A stretch of DNA of 64,000 bases from Sternotherus odoratus. Taxonomy: Eukaryota; Chordata; Testudines; Kinosternidae. The stretch covers positions 47,390,848 to 47,454,847 of the forward strand of contig JAVMKO010000010.1 of assembly GCA_032164245.1 (NCBI GenBank), given 5' to 3'. The position numbers were made by a program, and so were the translations under genes. Numbering within the stretch: position 1 is the stretch's first letter; every line of letters starts with the position of its first letter. Of the stretch, positions 36,720-48,911 are shown one piece after another. The notes beneath the pieces were generated by a model that made no database searches, was not told where the DNA came from, and worked only from the letters and a program-made list of their open reading frames with translations.

Positions 36720-36820
36720 TTGAGACACCTGGTGCCGGTCACTATTGGAGTCAGGATACTGGACTAGGTGAGCCAGCTGTCAGAGGCTGACTGGCAATGC
36801 CTATGTTCCCAAGTTTCTCA
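36720..36820 (+). mobile_element. CR1 3' end fragment
   Basis: gacacctggtgccggtcact attggagtcaggatactgga ctaggtgagc is the CR1 3' region (usual form ggatactgggctagatgga). Short and decayed. Confidence 0.55.
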
Positions 36821-37149
36821 TGATGTAATGGGAACTAAATGGTCCCAAATCTTTTCTGGCATAATTCTGCTTGATTCCTTTATTCTTTTATCTTCAGTTT
36901 TGTAGGCTTTAAAAGTCTCTCTGACCATTTGAACCAAATCGCTCAAGGAAAAAGTTCTTCAACCTTGGTACAATAGAAAACATTTTTTCTAGCACAAACT
37001 CTATTGATCTTATTTCTAAACCTTTTCTTGAAAACAACTCTATGGAAATGTTCAGCACTGTTAGATAGCTTCATGCTGTTTGCAGGGGCTAGCTCTCCAC
37101 AGTACAAAGCCATTTCATTTTAATGTGTCCCTTTCACCTATCGTGCAAT

Positions 37150-37470
37150 GCACTACTGTTATTACTATTAATAATCTGTGTGATCATAGAATCTAGGAGC
37201 CCTAGGACTCCTATGGGACCCCATTGAACTAGGCACTGTACAAACACAGCAGATGAGCTGAGAAATCGTCTGAAGTAAACAGGATGAAATTCAATAAGGA
37301 CAAATGCAAAGTATTCCACTGAGGAAGGAACAATCAGTGGCACATACACAAAACTAAGGAGTACGGCAGGAAGGGATCTAGAGGTCATAGTGGATCACAA
37401 GCTAAATATGAGTCAACAGTGTAACACTGTTGCCAAAAAAGCAAACGTCATTCTGGAGGCTTTTCTCTGC
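37150..37470 (+). mobile_element. Dispersed repeat followed by CR1 coding fragment
   Basis: 37190-37255 carries the cactgtacaaacacagc family (see 185-325). From about 37275 the plus strand reads MKFNKDKCKVFH, a CR1 reverse transcriptase C-terminal segment (usual form MxFNxDKCKVMH). It continues with the CR1 part whose translation has SRGH..GSQAKYESTV. Stops and shifts show it is dead. Confidence 0.6.
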
Positions 37471-40309
37471 ACTTGCCATCTAGAAAGGGGTGAGCAGATG
37501 CATTCAGCAGGCTCTAACATGGAATAAGAAAAGACACCTGCCTTTCAGTAGCAGTCCTTGGCTATTCCCCTCCCTGCCACACACCTTCTCTCCTAGATCA
37601 CGATTTTCAGACACTCATTGCCACAGCAGCAAAGCTACGGGGAATGGCACCTGAACAGAGCAGGTGAAGCAGCAGGGAGCGCAGGCAAAGGCAGGAAGTG
37701 GGCACTTTGCACTTGTCTACTTATGAAACAAACAAGCCCCCACCTGGAGATCCAGGAATAATTTATGGAGACAGGTGGGTATCTGAAAGCTTCAGGAGTT
37801 TAATCTTGTGCTGAAGAAATGCAGGGCTGCATGTAAAAAAGGGGTGAGCAGAAGAAGGAGAGCAAAAGAACCTAATCCTGTAATAATAAGAGTGATGCTA
37901 CCTCACTATTCCTGCCTTGAAGCAGGAGAGGATTACTGAAGAAAGGAAGAGATGTGTGTCCTGTTTACACACTGGGATCACAGATAAACCCATATGTCCA
38001 CCTCAGATATGTTCATTCTCCTCCCACTCTCTGCTTGTGCCCTTGAGAGTAGGGGAGGGAGCATGAAACATATTGCACAATGTGGAAAGCCAGCCTTAGG
38101 TCTCAACCCTCTTTCTTTCCACCCCCACGCAAGCACTTGGGATCAACAGCCTTGCATACTGTGCAAGATCAAAGCCCAGATAGAAACAATCCTACAATGA
38201 GACTCCAAAGGGAGTCTTGCAAGCAGTTGTGGATCTTGACTGGGATGGCTTAATAATCAGCCAGTAGGTGCAGCCCTTGTTCTGCCTACAGCACCAAGTC
38301 TGTGCGTTCTCTGGAAGCGGAAAATCTGAAATTGAGAGGCAGGGGCGGGGGAAGTATATCCTAGCAGGGACAAAATCCCCTCATGCTTATTTTTTGCTGT
38401 AGTCTGCCTTATATATAATAACGTTCCCCTCTTCACCTGTCTACTTTCTTGTCTATTCAGCTCAATCTTGAAAGATGTAATTGACAAAATTATAATATCA
38501 GGCGTGATACTTTTGATAGCTTTTGTCCAAAACTCTGCTGCAATAGCTTCTTATTTCCAGTTGATGCATTGGGGGAGAAAATATATGCCACTCCATTAGA
38601 ACTTTCCATTCACACACCATTTACTTGACAGGATTTTCTTAGCATCACAGCATAACTTATCCTTACTGCTATTCAATCATTTTGTAATAAAAACTGAGAT
38701 TGCAAAAAATGTTCATTGTCATTACTAGTGACAGACCAGTAACTACTTCTCCATGGGGGTGGACGGGGGAGAAAGATCAAGGATATATTATACTTAAAAT
38801 AAGGCTGACCTGCAGAGAATTGTTTTGCAGTCAGAAGTCTGAATGGAATTCGTATAGTAGAGGAGTGTGTCAGATAACACAGCAGTATTGGATCTGTAAT
38901 CTGTGCCTTTGAATTGGTTTCTCCTTCATTTAATGAAATAAATACTTACTGTAATAATGTCCTGCGGAATATTCCTCCAGCTTCCTAACTGAGACTTTGG
39001 AACAACTGAAGAAGAGACTCCCTGCTTCAGGATAGAAGCCAGCCTCTAATGGATGAGGTTTAGGAAGGACCAGTTTCCCTAGGGATAGATTATCCCATAA
39101 ATGTAGTTTTCAGGGTTTCTTCCACATTCCTCTTAAGCAGTTGGTCCATCTCTACTTGAATTTGATGGGACCTGACTACAAGTATCTCCAACCCTGCCTG
39201 CTTCACTGTTCCCCTTGCCCTACAGTCCTCCATTCCCCTCCCTTACTCTTTCCCCTCCTATCAGCACCATCCTCACGCCCTAGCTCATTTGACGCCTTAG
39301 GGACTGCAGAATCTGGCCTCTGGTAGTGAGGTACCCTCAGCGGGAATGACTCTGGTGGAGCTGTAGGATTCAGACTCCCAGCAGTGGGACTGGGGTTGAT
39401 TTGAAGGGGAGTGGTAGCTGTAGTGGTGCTGCCACTGCCCAGGGAGGTGGGAGCACCCTGGGGCTGCTGGCAGGTTGAGCCAGCTGTAGGGATAGTCTGG
39501 TGTGGGTGTCCAATCCCCTTTTGTGGCTCTGAAGAGGATGGCAGTGATAGCCCCCCCAGGTCCCCACACACTGCTCTGACCCTTGGCTCATATGGCTGGG
39601 TACTAAATACTCTGGGTGAGGTGGGGCAGCTGCTTGCCCTTATCCCAAAGAAGGGCCATCTGAGTGAACCACTGCCAGCCCCCTGGTTCCTGAGGAGGGA
39701 CTGGCTTCCCCGGTGAGTTTGGCCCAGCTCATCAGCTCCCGTGGGTCCTGAGCTTCCATGAGGACAACAAACACTGATTCTCTGGACATGGATGCCCCCA
39801 CTGAGCCTGCAGTGACCTCTGTGTGTCTGCCCCTAGCTTCACAAGCAAAACGAACACTCATCAGGTTTGGATTGGCTGTGGTCTAGTTGGATTCAGGTTG
39901 AGTTTTAAAATGAGGTCCAAGCAGACCTTTACTAGATACACCAGTGCAGTGATAATTTCTATATTCCAATGACTGTCCCCAGTGAACCCATCCCACATTT
40001 TACATTTAGGCCAGTGTTGTCTGGAAAAGGATTTTGGAAATTTAGTCAGTGCTGCATGAATCAGATGTGAACCAGGAAACCCAGCTTTCATACCCCGTAC
40101 TGAATAAAAGATCCCTCCTAGTGCAGAGCAACATGCTCATTACAGAAAATTAGAAATTGAAGTTGTTACTATTTTCTTCATTCGCGAATAAGAAAATTTG
40201 CACTCGTATAGCAAAGATTTCGAAGCACTGCACAAACATTGCACAAATTAAATAACTTGCCACAGCCAATAAGAGTTTTTGCCTGGATGAGGATTTCAAT
40301 GTCAGGTAC

Positions 40310-40385
40310 ACAGTGGATCAATGGCAGAGCAGGGAAGAGGAGCCAGGAAGCCTAAATCTCTTCTACCCAATAGATTGCACTTTGC
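40310..40385 (+). repeat. MIR-like tail fragment
   Basis: ggatcaatggcagagcaggg aagaggagccaggaagccta resembles the distal part of MIR-type SINEs (tggcagagccaggattagaacccagg). Old; low certainty. Confidence 0.35.
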
Positions 40386-40646
40386 CACAGGATGAAAGTA
40401 ATTTGTATTAAATATAATTAATTGATCACAAATTAATACTAATTAAATCAGTTCCTGGGTGATGTGTTCACTTTGAGGATGTTCTCTTTAATGAACATAT
40501 TTCTAAACTTGTGTCAAGTAATTAAAATCTACAAGGTGGTTTTCAAGCATATCTATTCATTTAAAATAATGCTCAGTAAATAATGAACACACATAAACAG
40601 CATGTAATTTGTTACTGAACTTTAAAGCTGCAATTAAAACTACTTA

Positions 40647-40871
40647 CCGTATTTTTTGCCCTATAAGACGCACTTTTTCTTCCCCAAAACGGAGCGCTCC
40701 CGGCAGCCCGCCCGCGGCGGGGAGGGGGGAACCGGGACGCTCCCGGCAGCCCGCCCGCGGCGGGGAGGGGGGAGCGAGGCGCTTTTTTGTTTGTTTGTTT
40801 GTCCGGCTTTTTTATTGAAAAACGAGGGGGCGTCTTATAGGCCGGAGCGTCCTATAGGGCGAAAAATACAG
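40647..40871. mobile_element. TA-flanked MITE (Tc1/pogo-like), 225 bp, GC-rich core
   Basis: The left end ccgtattttttgccctataa and right end (reverse strand) ctgtatttttcgccctatag are inverted repeats, flanked by TA at 40645 and 40872. The core holds two copies of a block of at least 36 bp starting cgctcccggcagcccgcccg, at 40695 and 40738 (period 43), with dense CpG. Overlapping open frames are composition effects. Confidence 0.75.
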
Positions 40872-41879
40872 TACTCATTTTTCTCTTTGAGCCTTTCTGA
40901 GCCTTACACCCCAATGAAAATGTAACCAACAGCATTACTCATCACGGTAACTGAAGCTTCCTTGGGGTGAGGTAACTGATAATCTGACCCTTGACCTGTG
41001 AAACTGTTTAATCACTTTCACAATCTGCAGCCGCTATAGAAAGTCCCAAATTTAGTCCAACTGAAGTTTGCTTATAGTTGGACTTTTGCATGCCTGAATA
41101 TAAGGGACAGAATCAGCATGCTTGGATGACAGCAGCTGGCAATTTAAATGCCAGCATGGGGCTGTAGCAACAGAAAACCCCTTTTTGGGGTTGGGGAGAG
41201 TCTGTGGTATACAAAGCAGCCATAACCTCTCCTGCACTGCAGATGACGAAGGGTGAGAAGGGGACAAAGCCGTTACTTAGTGCATTTTCTTGCAACATAG
41301 ATTGATCGAGCTGGATTCCCCTCCCCCCCCCCAACCTGTGTATTATATCTGCTCCTCTTTGTGTGGCATCTCTGTGTAAAATCACCCCCCTGAGTAGGGA
41401 GTCAGGTTGGTGCAGACAGCTAACACTTCCCTGAGCTATCTTCATTACACCCACTGCTATTGGTCAGGCAGCTTGACTCCTGTTCACAAAGGAATAATTA
41501 CTACCCGTGACTGGCTTAAAACCTTGTGGAACACTATATTCTTTAGGGAATACAGAGAACAAGTGCTGCAGGAGGTGGTGGCTTCTTACAATAGATGACA
41601 CTCTTCCCTCAGAGCGATACCAAACCAATGCCCCAGGATGGTGTTAGGGGAGGCTATGGCTCCTGTAGCGGCCAGTTTTATGAGATGTTAAGCTGGAGAC
41701 CTAACTTCTTGTGGTCACTAATTTTCCCATGTCACTGTTGAGAGTTAAGAGTAGGAACTCCAATGTCTTGGTCAAATTCCAACATGAGTTAATTTTGCCC
41801 TGGAAGTTTAGTTGCATCTGGTATCATATTCTTCATTCCCTGTCCTATGAGTTGTGCCTATTAGCAGTTTTATTATATA

Positions 41880-42249
41880 CAGTAAAACCTCGATTTAACA
41901 GACTAATTCGGGCGAGGGAGTGTCCGTTAAATCAGAAAGTCTGTTATTTAATAAAAAAAAAAACACGAGCTGTCGGAGCAGCAGCCCGCCCGCCACAGCC
42001 TGCCCGCTGCTACGACCCGGGCGGCAGCCGGGAACAGTCAGCCAGCCCGCCCCGGTCCCGGCTGCTAGGACCCGGGTGGCAGCCGGGAGCCGGCAGCCAG
42101 CCCGCCTGCTGTCTGGACCCGGGCAGCAGCCGGGAGTCGACAGCCAGCCCTCGACAAATGGATTTTGGATGCATCAGACTTGCTTAGAAATTTTGTCCGT
42201 TGCATCCGAAGTCCGTTAAATCGAGGTCCGTTAAATCGAGGGTTTACTG
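41880..42249. mobile_element. TA-flanked MITE (Tc1/pogo-like), 370 bp, GC-rich core
   Basis: It begins cagtaaaacctcgatttaac. Its other end on the reverse strand is cagtaaaccctcgatttaac, 19 of 20 identical. TA flanks both sides (41878 and 42250). The right end has a duplicated sub-terminal gtccgttaaatcgagg. The core (41960-42150) has three degenerate units of gacccgg(g)cagcagccggga plus gccagcccgcc. Non-coding; the 158-residue open frame over it is compositional. Confidence 0.78.
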
Positions 42250-42570
42250 TATTATTTGTTCAACATCAGTGATGCGCCCAGTGCTGCAAAATCCCTGCCA
42301 ATGGTACATTGACAACCTGGAGCCCACAATCGTCTCCATTTTACTGCAGAGGTGATGACAGTTCAGTGGTGGGTGAAGAGGTCTCTGCAGGTAACTAGTG
42401 TATCATCATGCAGAGCACTTTGGGCTTTCAAAGTGAGACATATGTTAGCTGTGATTATCTGTGTCTCAGGAACAGGCTAATTTGGCCTTTCGTAGTAGAA
42501 AATAATAACATGATTATGGGCCTTATCCACACAGGAATCACTGTGGGTTTGCAATATCTCCCTTTATTAT

Positions 42571-42780
42571 AGTGACAAAGAGTCTTGTGACACCTTATAG
42601 ATTAACAGACATATTGGAGCATAAGCTTTCGTGGGTGAATACCAACTTTGTCAGATGCAGCGAAGTGGGTATTCACCCACAAAAGCCTACGCTCCAATAC
42701 ATCTGTTAGTCTATAAGGTGCCACAGGACTCTTTGTCGCTTTTGCAGATCCAGACTAACATGGCTACCCCTCTGATACTT
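42571..42780 (+). mobile_element. PLE foldback copy, arms 64/73 identical
   Basis: The left arm 42571-42643 is the inverted copy of 42668-42740, with a 24-nt loop holding the former gtcagatgcagcgaagt junction. The 9 differences are all transitions, as expected from methyl-CpG decay. After the right arm the element continues to ccagactaacatggctaccc ctctgata, its normal end. A GAAA core is preserved in the left arm (cgaaag read on the reverse strand) and changed to CAAAA in the right arm. It lies in ENPP7 intron 1. Confidence 0.8.
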
Positions 42781-44463
42781 GACTCCTTTATTATCTAACT
42801 AATTGATGAGAAGTGTTGGTCATTAATAAAAAAAACAAACAAACACAATCCTTCACTATCTCTTCTGCACCACGGCAGATCCCAGCTAAGGTCTATGTAC
42901 CAGGGTGAGCACTAGCAGAACCTGGTGTAGGATTGGAGCCAAAATACAATCTCCCTTCAATCTCATCTTTGTCCCCTCTTTTTACAAGTCTGAAGGTTCG
43001 CTGTAAGCAAATCTGTTAATTAGTAATTGACCCTAAAGAGCAAATTTTATGGTTGTTTACATCAGGAATATTCTCTGGGTAAAGGCACTGCCAATATTTT
43101 TATTTTATTATTTTCCAGTCACAGATATTCTTCATCACAGTAGGATCAGCTGGGTCATGTTGTTCTCTGTTCCTAACATACATAGCAGTGTATTCTGATA
43201 AGCTTTCCGTCATCATTATCTTATTGCAGAAATACAAGTAACTTATTCATTTTTTTAAAAAAAGTAGCTGGGCAAATCTCCAAGGCTTCAGAAACTCTAA
43301 TATAATATGAAAAGGAAATGTAGATCAACAGGAGCACAAGGCTAAGTATTTTAGTTTTTGGGTGAATTCTTTTCTGTTAAATTTCAGGGAAGTTAGCCGT
43401 CTACAACATTAGACTGCTATGAAAATCTGCTGCCACAGTGAATGAAGATGATTGTAAATAACAGTAATGTTGGGTGTGCCTAAATCCTCTAAACTGATTA
43501 GAAAACCTCAGCCTGTGATTTTTATGCTGCTTTCTAGAACCTTCAGCTCCCAGCCTTTTCTTCTATTTCTTGGTGCCTGTTCATTTTAAAAAGGTAAAAT
43601 TCTCTCCTCCTTTGAGCCCATCCAGTGCCGGCTGAGTTTAATGAGGGCTGCATTACTGAGGGCAGAATTTAGGTTGTAATCTGTTTTAGGTCAGAGAGTG
43701 GTCTTACTAGGTGCACTAACAGTGCAGCCATGCTTAAATCCTGAAGGTGCAACTAAAATAGAATTAATAAAAATCACAATTGGGCTTGATGTTTTGATCT
43801 TTCTTATAGTGGTATTCTGCCACTCAAAATGATCTCGATCAGTGAGGATAATGCAATGGTCTCCTTTCTTCCTCAATGGTACATGAATGGACTTGGACGT
43901 TGATGGAACAGTGGGGCCTTGTTTAAGACAACTGCAGCATTTGGCTTACAGTGGTCATCCTGGGTCAGAAAAGATTTGTGTCCCAGGGACTGAATTAGAG
44001 AGAGTGAAAATGAGGGGGTCGGTTTGTTCTTAAATAGAGATAAAAGTCCTACTTCCTTCAGTTGCCAAGTCCTTAAACTTTATGAGTGCAAATGAAATGA
44101 ACACATCATTAAAATGTTTCGCTTGTGCTAAAGAATGCTTCAAAATTAAATTAAATTAAGAAAATCAGCTGATAGATGTTACTAAATTTAGTTGTAGCTT
44201 ACTACAGAAGTAAATGCAATTCCTGCACAGTGAAAAATAAGTGAAAATTCCTTAGATTCTGTAGGGATGCCTTCTCTAATGGGCTGTGAGCAGGGATGGC
44301 ACTGGGAGGTGCATTTTTCTAATGCAATTAAACATTAAAGCCTTGTTCATTTTTTTTTAATAAAACCTTACAATGCCTTCAAGCTGTTTGTATCTGACCT
44401 TCTCACTGCTACGTATAACATCAGAGAAGAGGATGCAGATTGCATTGGCAGAACAGGACCTAC

Positions 44464-44719
44464 CGGTGATGGTTGTGAAATGTGATGGAGAAGTCATGGT
44501 CACGAAAGGAGGGGTGATGTACTCAGCCTTCACTCCCCGCTTCACCAGGAGATCCATGTTTGGTGTGTCGACATCCTGGTCATAATTCCAACGGAATCCA
44601 TCAAAAGAAACCAGAAGGAGTTTGTTAGAGCTCTTTTCCTTCTCATTCCTGCCAGTTGGATAGCAGGTGAATGGCTTCAGGAGGATGAGCAAAATCAAAA
44701 GAGAACTAAGTGTCTTCAT
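44464..44719 (-). CDS. ENPP7: ENPP7 (alkaline sphingomyelinase) exon 1: signal peptide and catalytic threonine
   Basis: First coding exon, residues 1-85 plus the first base of codon 86. ENPP7 is a type I, zinc-dependent ectoenzyme of the intestinal brush border that splits sphingomyelin into ceramide and phosphocholine (family knowledge). The ATG at 44719 is chosen because it opens directly into a hydrophobic signal peptide (about residues 4-19); the longer reading frame upstream begins with GTG. The family motif SFDGFRWNYDQDVDTPN follows, with metal ligand Asp40, then FVTMTSPSHF with the nucleophile Thr76. Each is one residue later than in the human protein. The exon ends ACCG|GTAGGT, a good donor, phase 1. 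A TTAATAAAG at 44856-44864 could be a weak TATA-like element, but no CpG island or clear core promoter is visible. The 5' UTR start is not determined. A nearby paralogue cannot be excluded, but no other NPP family member fits as well. Confidence 0.93.
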
Positions 44720-44899
44720 GCTGAGATAGCTCACAGCACAGAAATCACATGCTCAGTTTTTTGCTCCTGCTTTTCTTCTTTTCTTATCGGTGGTTGATGA
44801 GAACAAAGTTCAAGCTGGAAAACCTGTTCAGAGCTGTATCCTTGATAACGTATGGCTTTATTAAGGTAAAACCATCTGGGCGAAGGTTTTCTGAAGTGA

Positions 44900-45790
44900 T
44901 TAGTGATTCTGAAGTGCCTCAGTTCACTGGGTAGCTGACTAAGTTTCTTAAAAAGGGGACTGATTTTCATAGGATGTGTGTTCAGCACTTTTTGAAAACC
45001 AGGCCCTATATCAGGGTTGGCCACCTCCTAAGTACCCCTTCATGGCCTGTGGTGCCCTGTGTCAGTTTCCCCTCTGTGGTAACCCAAGGACTCTATGCCA
45101 GCCAGGTTCTCTTGCTTACGTAATACCCTCCTGGGGCCAGTTTATTAGTGTGAGCACTCTGCAACAGAAGTCCCCAAACATAAGATGCCTCTTGGCTTTT
45201 GCTTCCCCCAAAGGAATACACTCAAATAGCACAGGGATGTTTTTACAAGCCCTTCAAGAATTTGATCCCTTGTTTTTGCCACTAGATTTGGATTCTCAGG
45301 TTAACTTTACCTTCCAATAGCTGACTAGCCACAGTAATAATATGCCAAGTGAGCCTTCAGGAGAGCCCAGCCAGGGAGGAAAACCATAGTTCTCAGAAGA
45401 TGAGAAGGTCAGTAATTAAAGCTGTGGCTGTTCCAGGAAAGGAAAGAGGAAAAAAATTAAACTGCCAGCAATGAATAATGAGAAATCTTTGATGAAATTA
45501 GTGATGCAGAACAGATACTTAGTACTTCCTTCTTTCCGCCAGAGTCTAAAGTTTTAACTGAGAATAAGTTGGTGAGGAGCAAGTGTGTTGAGAATCTAAA
45601 CCCCACAGAACTAGTCATAAGAATCTGGTTATGCAGAGAGAGCGAGTGAGTTAAAGGACTTGAGTCAACCTGGCAATGAGACTGATTTTATCATTGCTAC
45701 TCACCTATATGTTCTTCTGCACAGCTAATGAACCTGTATTCTTATTCAAAAAGGATCTTGAGGTGGAGAAGAGAAATGCACTTGAAAAAA
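44900..45790. other. ENPP7 upstream flank, no recognisable feature
   Basis: No gene, CpG island or nameable repeat. If ENPP7 has further 5' exons or enhancers here, the sequence does not show them. Confidence 0.4.
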
Positions 45791-45798
45791 AATAATTG

Positions 45799-45999
45799 GG
45801 GAGACCATGTTTATGGTGGAAGGGAGATTTGAGCATTGGCCTGCTAAACCCAGGGTTGTGAGTTCAATGCTTGAGGTGGCCATTTAGGGATCTGGGGCAA
45901 AAATCTGTTAGATGATTTAGTCGGAGATTGGTCCTGCTTTGAGCAGGGGGTTGGACTAGATGATCTGCTGAGGTTCCTTCTAACCCGAATATTCTATGA
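45799..45999 (+). repeat. tRNA-derived SINE with CR1-like tail
   Basis: A tRNA-like head with gatttgagcattggcctgct (A-box region) and agggttgtgagttcaatgct (B-box region) is followed by a conserved body, gtcctgctttgagcaggggg ttggactagatgatc, and a tail ccttctaacccgaatattctatgat like that of CR1. This is the layout of the turtle pol III SINE group. Still about full length, so moderately young. Confidence 0.8.
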
Positions 46000-48905
46000 T
46001 CAGCAATAAATTTACATGTGTGGATATTGCACACGTAGGGAGAAGAGTTGGGGAAGTGTCTGTATGGTTGGAGAAGGGGAATCCAGAATACTCTAAGGAA
46101 AATAAGACTAGCAGACAAGAAGTAAATATACTCTGGCATATCTTAATGCAGGTGCAGCACCCAAATTGCAGCACTAAAAACCTTCTGATGTTCAGAAAAC
46201 TTAGATAAACATTCAGCTAAAGGACAATTCTTGTAAATGATGGTCCCTTTTCTTCTTCATCTCTCAGTTAAAACAAATAATTTCTCAGGACATTGGCAAG
46301 GAAAAAGAATGTTTGTTTTTCAAAAGTTCACCTATTCGTGCTACTGCCACCACCCAAAACCCGTGATTCCACATCATCCTTTTGTTTATACCATCGGAAC
46401 TGCAGTGAGGTCAAACAAGGGAGAGATTGACCTGTTCTTTTTGTGACAGCATGGTCAGTGGAGGAGGAAATGGTTCTGATATTACAAATGCAGGATTCTG
46501 TCTATCTAGGGTCTTATTGCATCCATCATCATGCTACCTGAGCACTTCTCCAAATTATGAAGCATGCACATAAATAACAATTTATTTTTCTCATTTCTCC
46601 AGGCTGCAAGGGCCTGGTGGACTTGGTTTAATTTGAGTTTTCCCTTTTTTCATATTTCTGTGGGATTGTGAGATTGGAGAAGTGGGGTTTGCATTTTACT
46701 CTGAAGGTGCTGAGTCTTGCAGTAGTCCTGGTCTATCCTGGGAGCTCCATCTTCTGAGGCCAATTGCTGTGAAAGCTCTGAACTGGCAGGGTGAGGGACT
46801 TGAAGCAGTAGGCTTTTTCAGTCTAAAAATAAGAGCTAAATGAGGCCCCTATAGTCCTCTCTGGTTGCAAAGCTTGGAGGGACAAACACACAATACGTCT
46901 GTTGAAAAAGGTGCCATGGGAAAAGGGAGTGTATACAGGGAGAAAATGCAGCCAAATGGTATTCTTTCCCCATTGCTCAGACTGAATACATATTCACAGA
47001 GGTGAATACTGTGAACAATTCCCTGTGAATATTGGTTTGAATTTTTAAACCAGTTGGCTTCGGCTGTGAGGGTGTTCCTCTTCATGTTGCTTGCTTCTAA
47101 TATTCTCGCTAGTGAGCTGGATGTCAGGAATGCCTGTAGAAGCAGCTCCTTGTCATGAATATTCACAGAAAGCAAAGTCTGGAGTCACAAGCACACAGAG
47201 GAAACCTGAATTTAAGAGTTCTGCTTGTCCGATCAAGAAACAGGAATGCACTTTGTGGCTTGCATGTCCAGCAAAAAACAACAGGCCTGAATTTTAACTG
47301 CCCTTAAACTACTTGTATATAATTCTCAAAACAACAAGAATTATTCGTGGAGGTGTCAGCAAATAAGTTAAGAAAATTGACATCTGTTTGTAGGCCAGTT
47401 GCAAACAACAGCTGTAAAATAGTTCGATAAAGTATTCATTATGAATTATTCACCCAGCCTTAGTCCCAGGAACTTCTCCAAGTCAGTTGTGGGGGACATC
47501 AGTTTTACAATGTCTCAAAATGAAAGTGGGTGCGGGAATCTGGGAGCAGCTGCTCTATGAGCCTTGCCTCTGGGAGAGACCATCACAGTTAGTGCAGCAA
47601 ATGTGTCTGCTTTAAGTCTCCTTTCTGTCACACAGGGACATGTTGGTGGGCGTAGATGAAGAGAGTTATGAGAGCTAATACCAACCTGGCATGTTGATCA
47701 GCCACGATGGCATTAATGGGAAGGGGCTTGAATGGGATGGGAAAGGGTCCCCTCCAGAAATGACTGGGGAACCATCGGTTTGTTAGTAATTTTCCTCTGC
47801 ATCCCCTGCCTCTGCTATGCCCCTGCTCCCTACTGTAGTGGTACCAGCCACTGTGTGTGTGTGTGTGTGAGACAGAGAGAGATGGGTCCGTAGCTGCTAG
47901 TGTAATGGTCTATTAATCGAAAAATTAGTAGGGTAAGTTGGAGTAAAGAATCATGCAGCCTCAATGTAATGGGCTTCAATTTCCAGTGAATTCATGACAT
48001 TGGGCATGAGGGGGCAGAGACGTTCCATGCCCGTTGTATCCAAACGAGGCTCAGTTCTGCATTCTGAAATTGCTTTCAAGTATCTGTCACCATTAGCCCT
48101 CCGCCTCCACTGAAATAGGGCTGTTGATACATCACTGTCAAGCAGAATGCAGAACATGCCATGCTTTGTTGATAGAGGTGGCACAAAAGAGTAAAATGAA
48201 GCTTCACCATGGGTTATGAATGATTCTCACAATTAAGGGCCGGACTCTGTTAGCTAAACCAGAGATGTGTTTGGAATAATATTGTTTGGAAGAAACCTAA
48301 GCAGGGTGACATAAACCCAGCTGCAATTTTGGAAGGGCTTCTCCTGTGCCTTTTTTCAAGGGGCCCTGTTTCTAGCCATGATATTGGCATTTTGGGGCCC
48401 CACATTATGGCATCCATGGACCTTGTTGGAGTTCATGATGCTCTGGGGTGAGATTCTGTATTGTGCACACACTACTGGGGCAGCAGAAATCTCTCAGTCC
48501 TGAGGAAGGAGCAGCTACTTTGGAGCCTAGGCTGCTCCAGCGATGGGAGTGGCCTTGGTGTAACATAGCCCTGGCCACCTGTCAACATCACAACAGCCTT
48601 CTGGGGCTGCACTCTGGGCCACAACATTGCCTGGAATCCTTTGCAGTATTTGTACTGCGACCCTGCCCTCAACATGCTCCTCCTGGCCTCAGTCCTGCCC
48701 CTGATGTGCCCTCTACACCAGGGCTTGTGAGGTGGTCCTTGGGAGGGCAGCCTTACGGATGTTTTCCACAGTGCCTGTACTGGGAGAAGTTAGAGCTCCT
48801 TTACACTGCTCTGGCCACCACATCCAGTGTACGGGGGCCAGAGGAGAAGTGAGGATATCAGCCTTGGACCCAGAGGAAGTGCTGATTAATGCTTCCAGAG
48901 GTGGG
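46000..48905. other. No recognisable gene
   Basis: Apart from the microsatellite at 47849, nothing nameable. Open frames such as the 134-codon one near 48448 have no start context, domain or codon signal and are treated as chance. Confidence 0.4.
47849..47880. repeat. (TG)n microsatellite followed by GA-rich run
   Basis: ctgtgtgtgtgtgtgtgtga then gacagagagaga. A further (TG)n lies at 53107-53130. Confidence 0.85.
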
Positions 48906-48911
48906 GAGGGA

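Larger units (their letters stand above)
27810..44463 (-). other. ENPP7 intron 1 (16.7 kb)
   Basis: This intron separates the signal peptide/Thr76 exon from exon 2, with GT-AG ends. It holds the hAT MITE at 28292, the solo LTR at 28848, the LTR-like block near 32190, a hAT fragment near 33390, a palindromic MITE near 35690, CR1 pieces near 36720 and 37275, the MITEs at 40647 and 41880, and the PLE foldback at 42571. I see nothing I can name in about 29850-30450, 31230-32180, 33660-35680, 37500-40300 and 42800-44340. Open frames there are short and have no family motif. Confidence 0.85.

Noticed and set aside
40683..40780. CpG island / promoter
   Set aside because: Under 100 bp, wholly inside a MITE, and not next to any exon start.
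41711..42187. 158-codon open frame rich in Pro, Arg and Ala
   Set aside because: The C-terminal half is the GC-rich tandem core of the MITE at 41880. There is no domain or splice support.
44720..44734. Longer N-terminus of ENPP7 starting five codons upstream
   Set aside because: The codon at 44734 is GTG, not ATG. The ATG at 44719 is followed directly by a proper signal peptide and gives the family length.
45799..45870. Possible tRNA gene (A- and B-box-like sequence)
   Set aside because: It is the head of a tRNA-derived SINE: the cloverleaf is not complete and the body and CR1-like tail follow directly.
48448..48852. 134-codon plus-strand frame
   Set aside because: No family motif, no splice or promoter context and unremarkable codon pattern. 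Taken as a chance frame.
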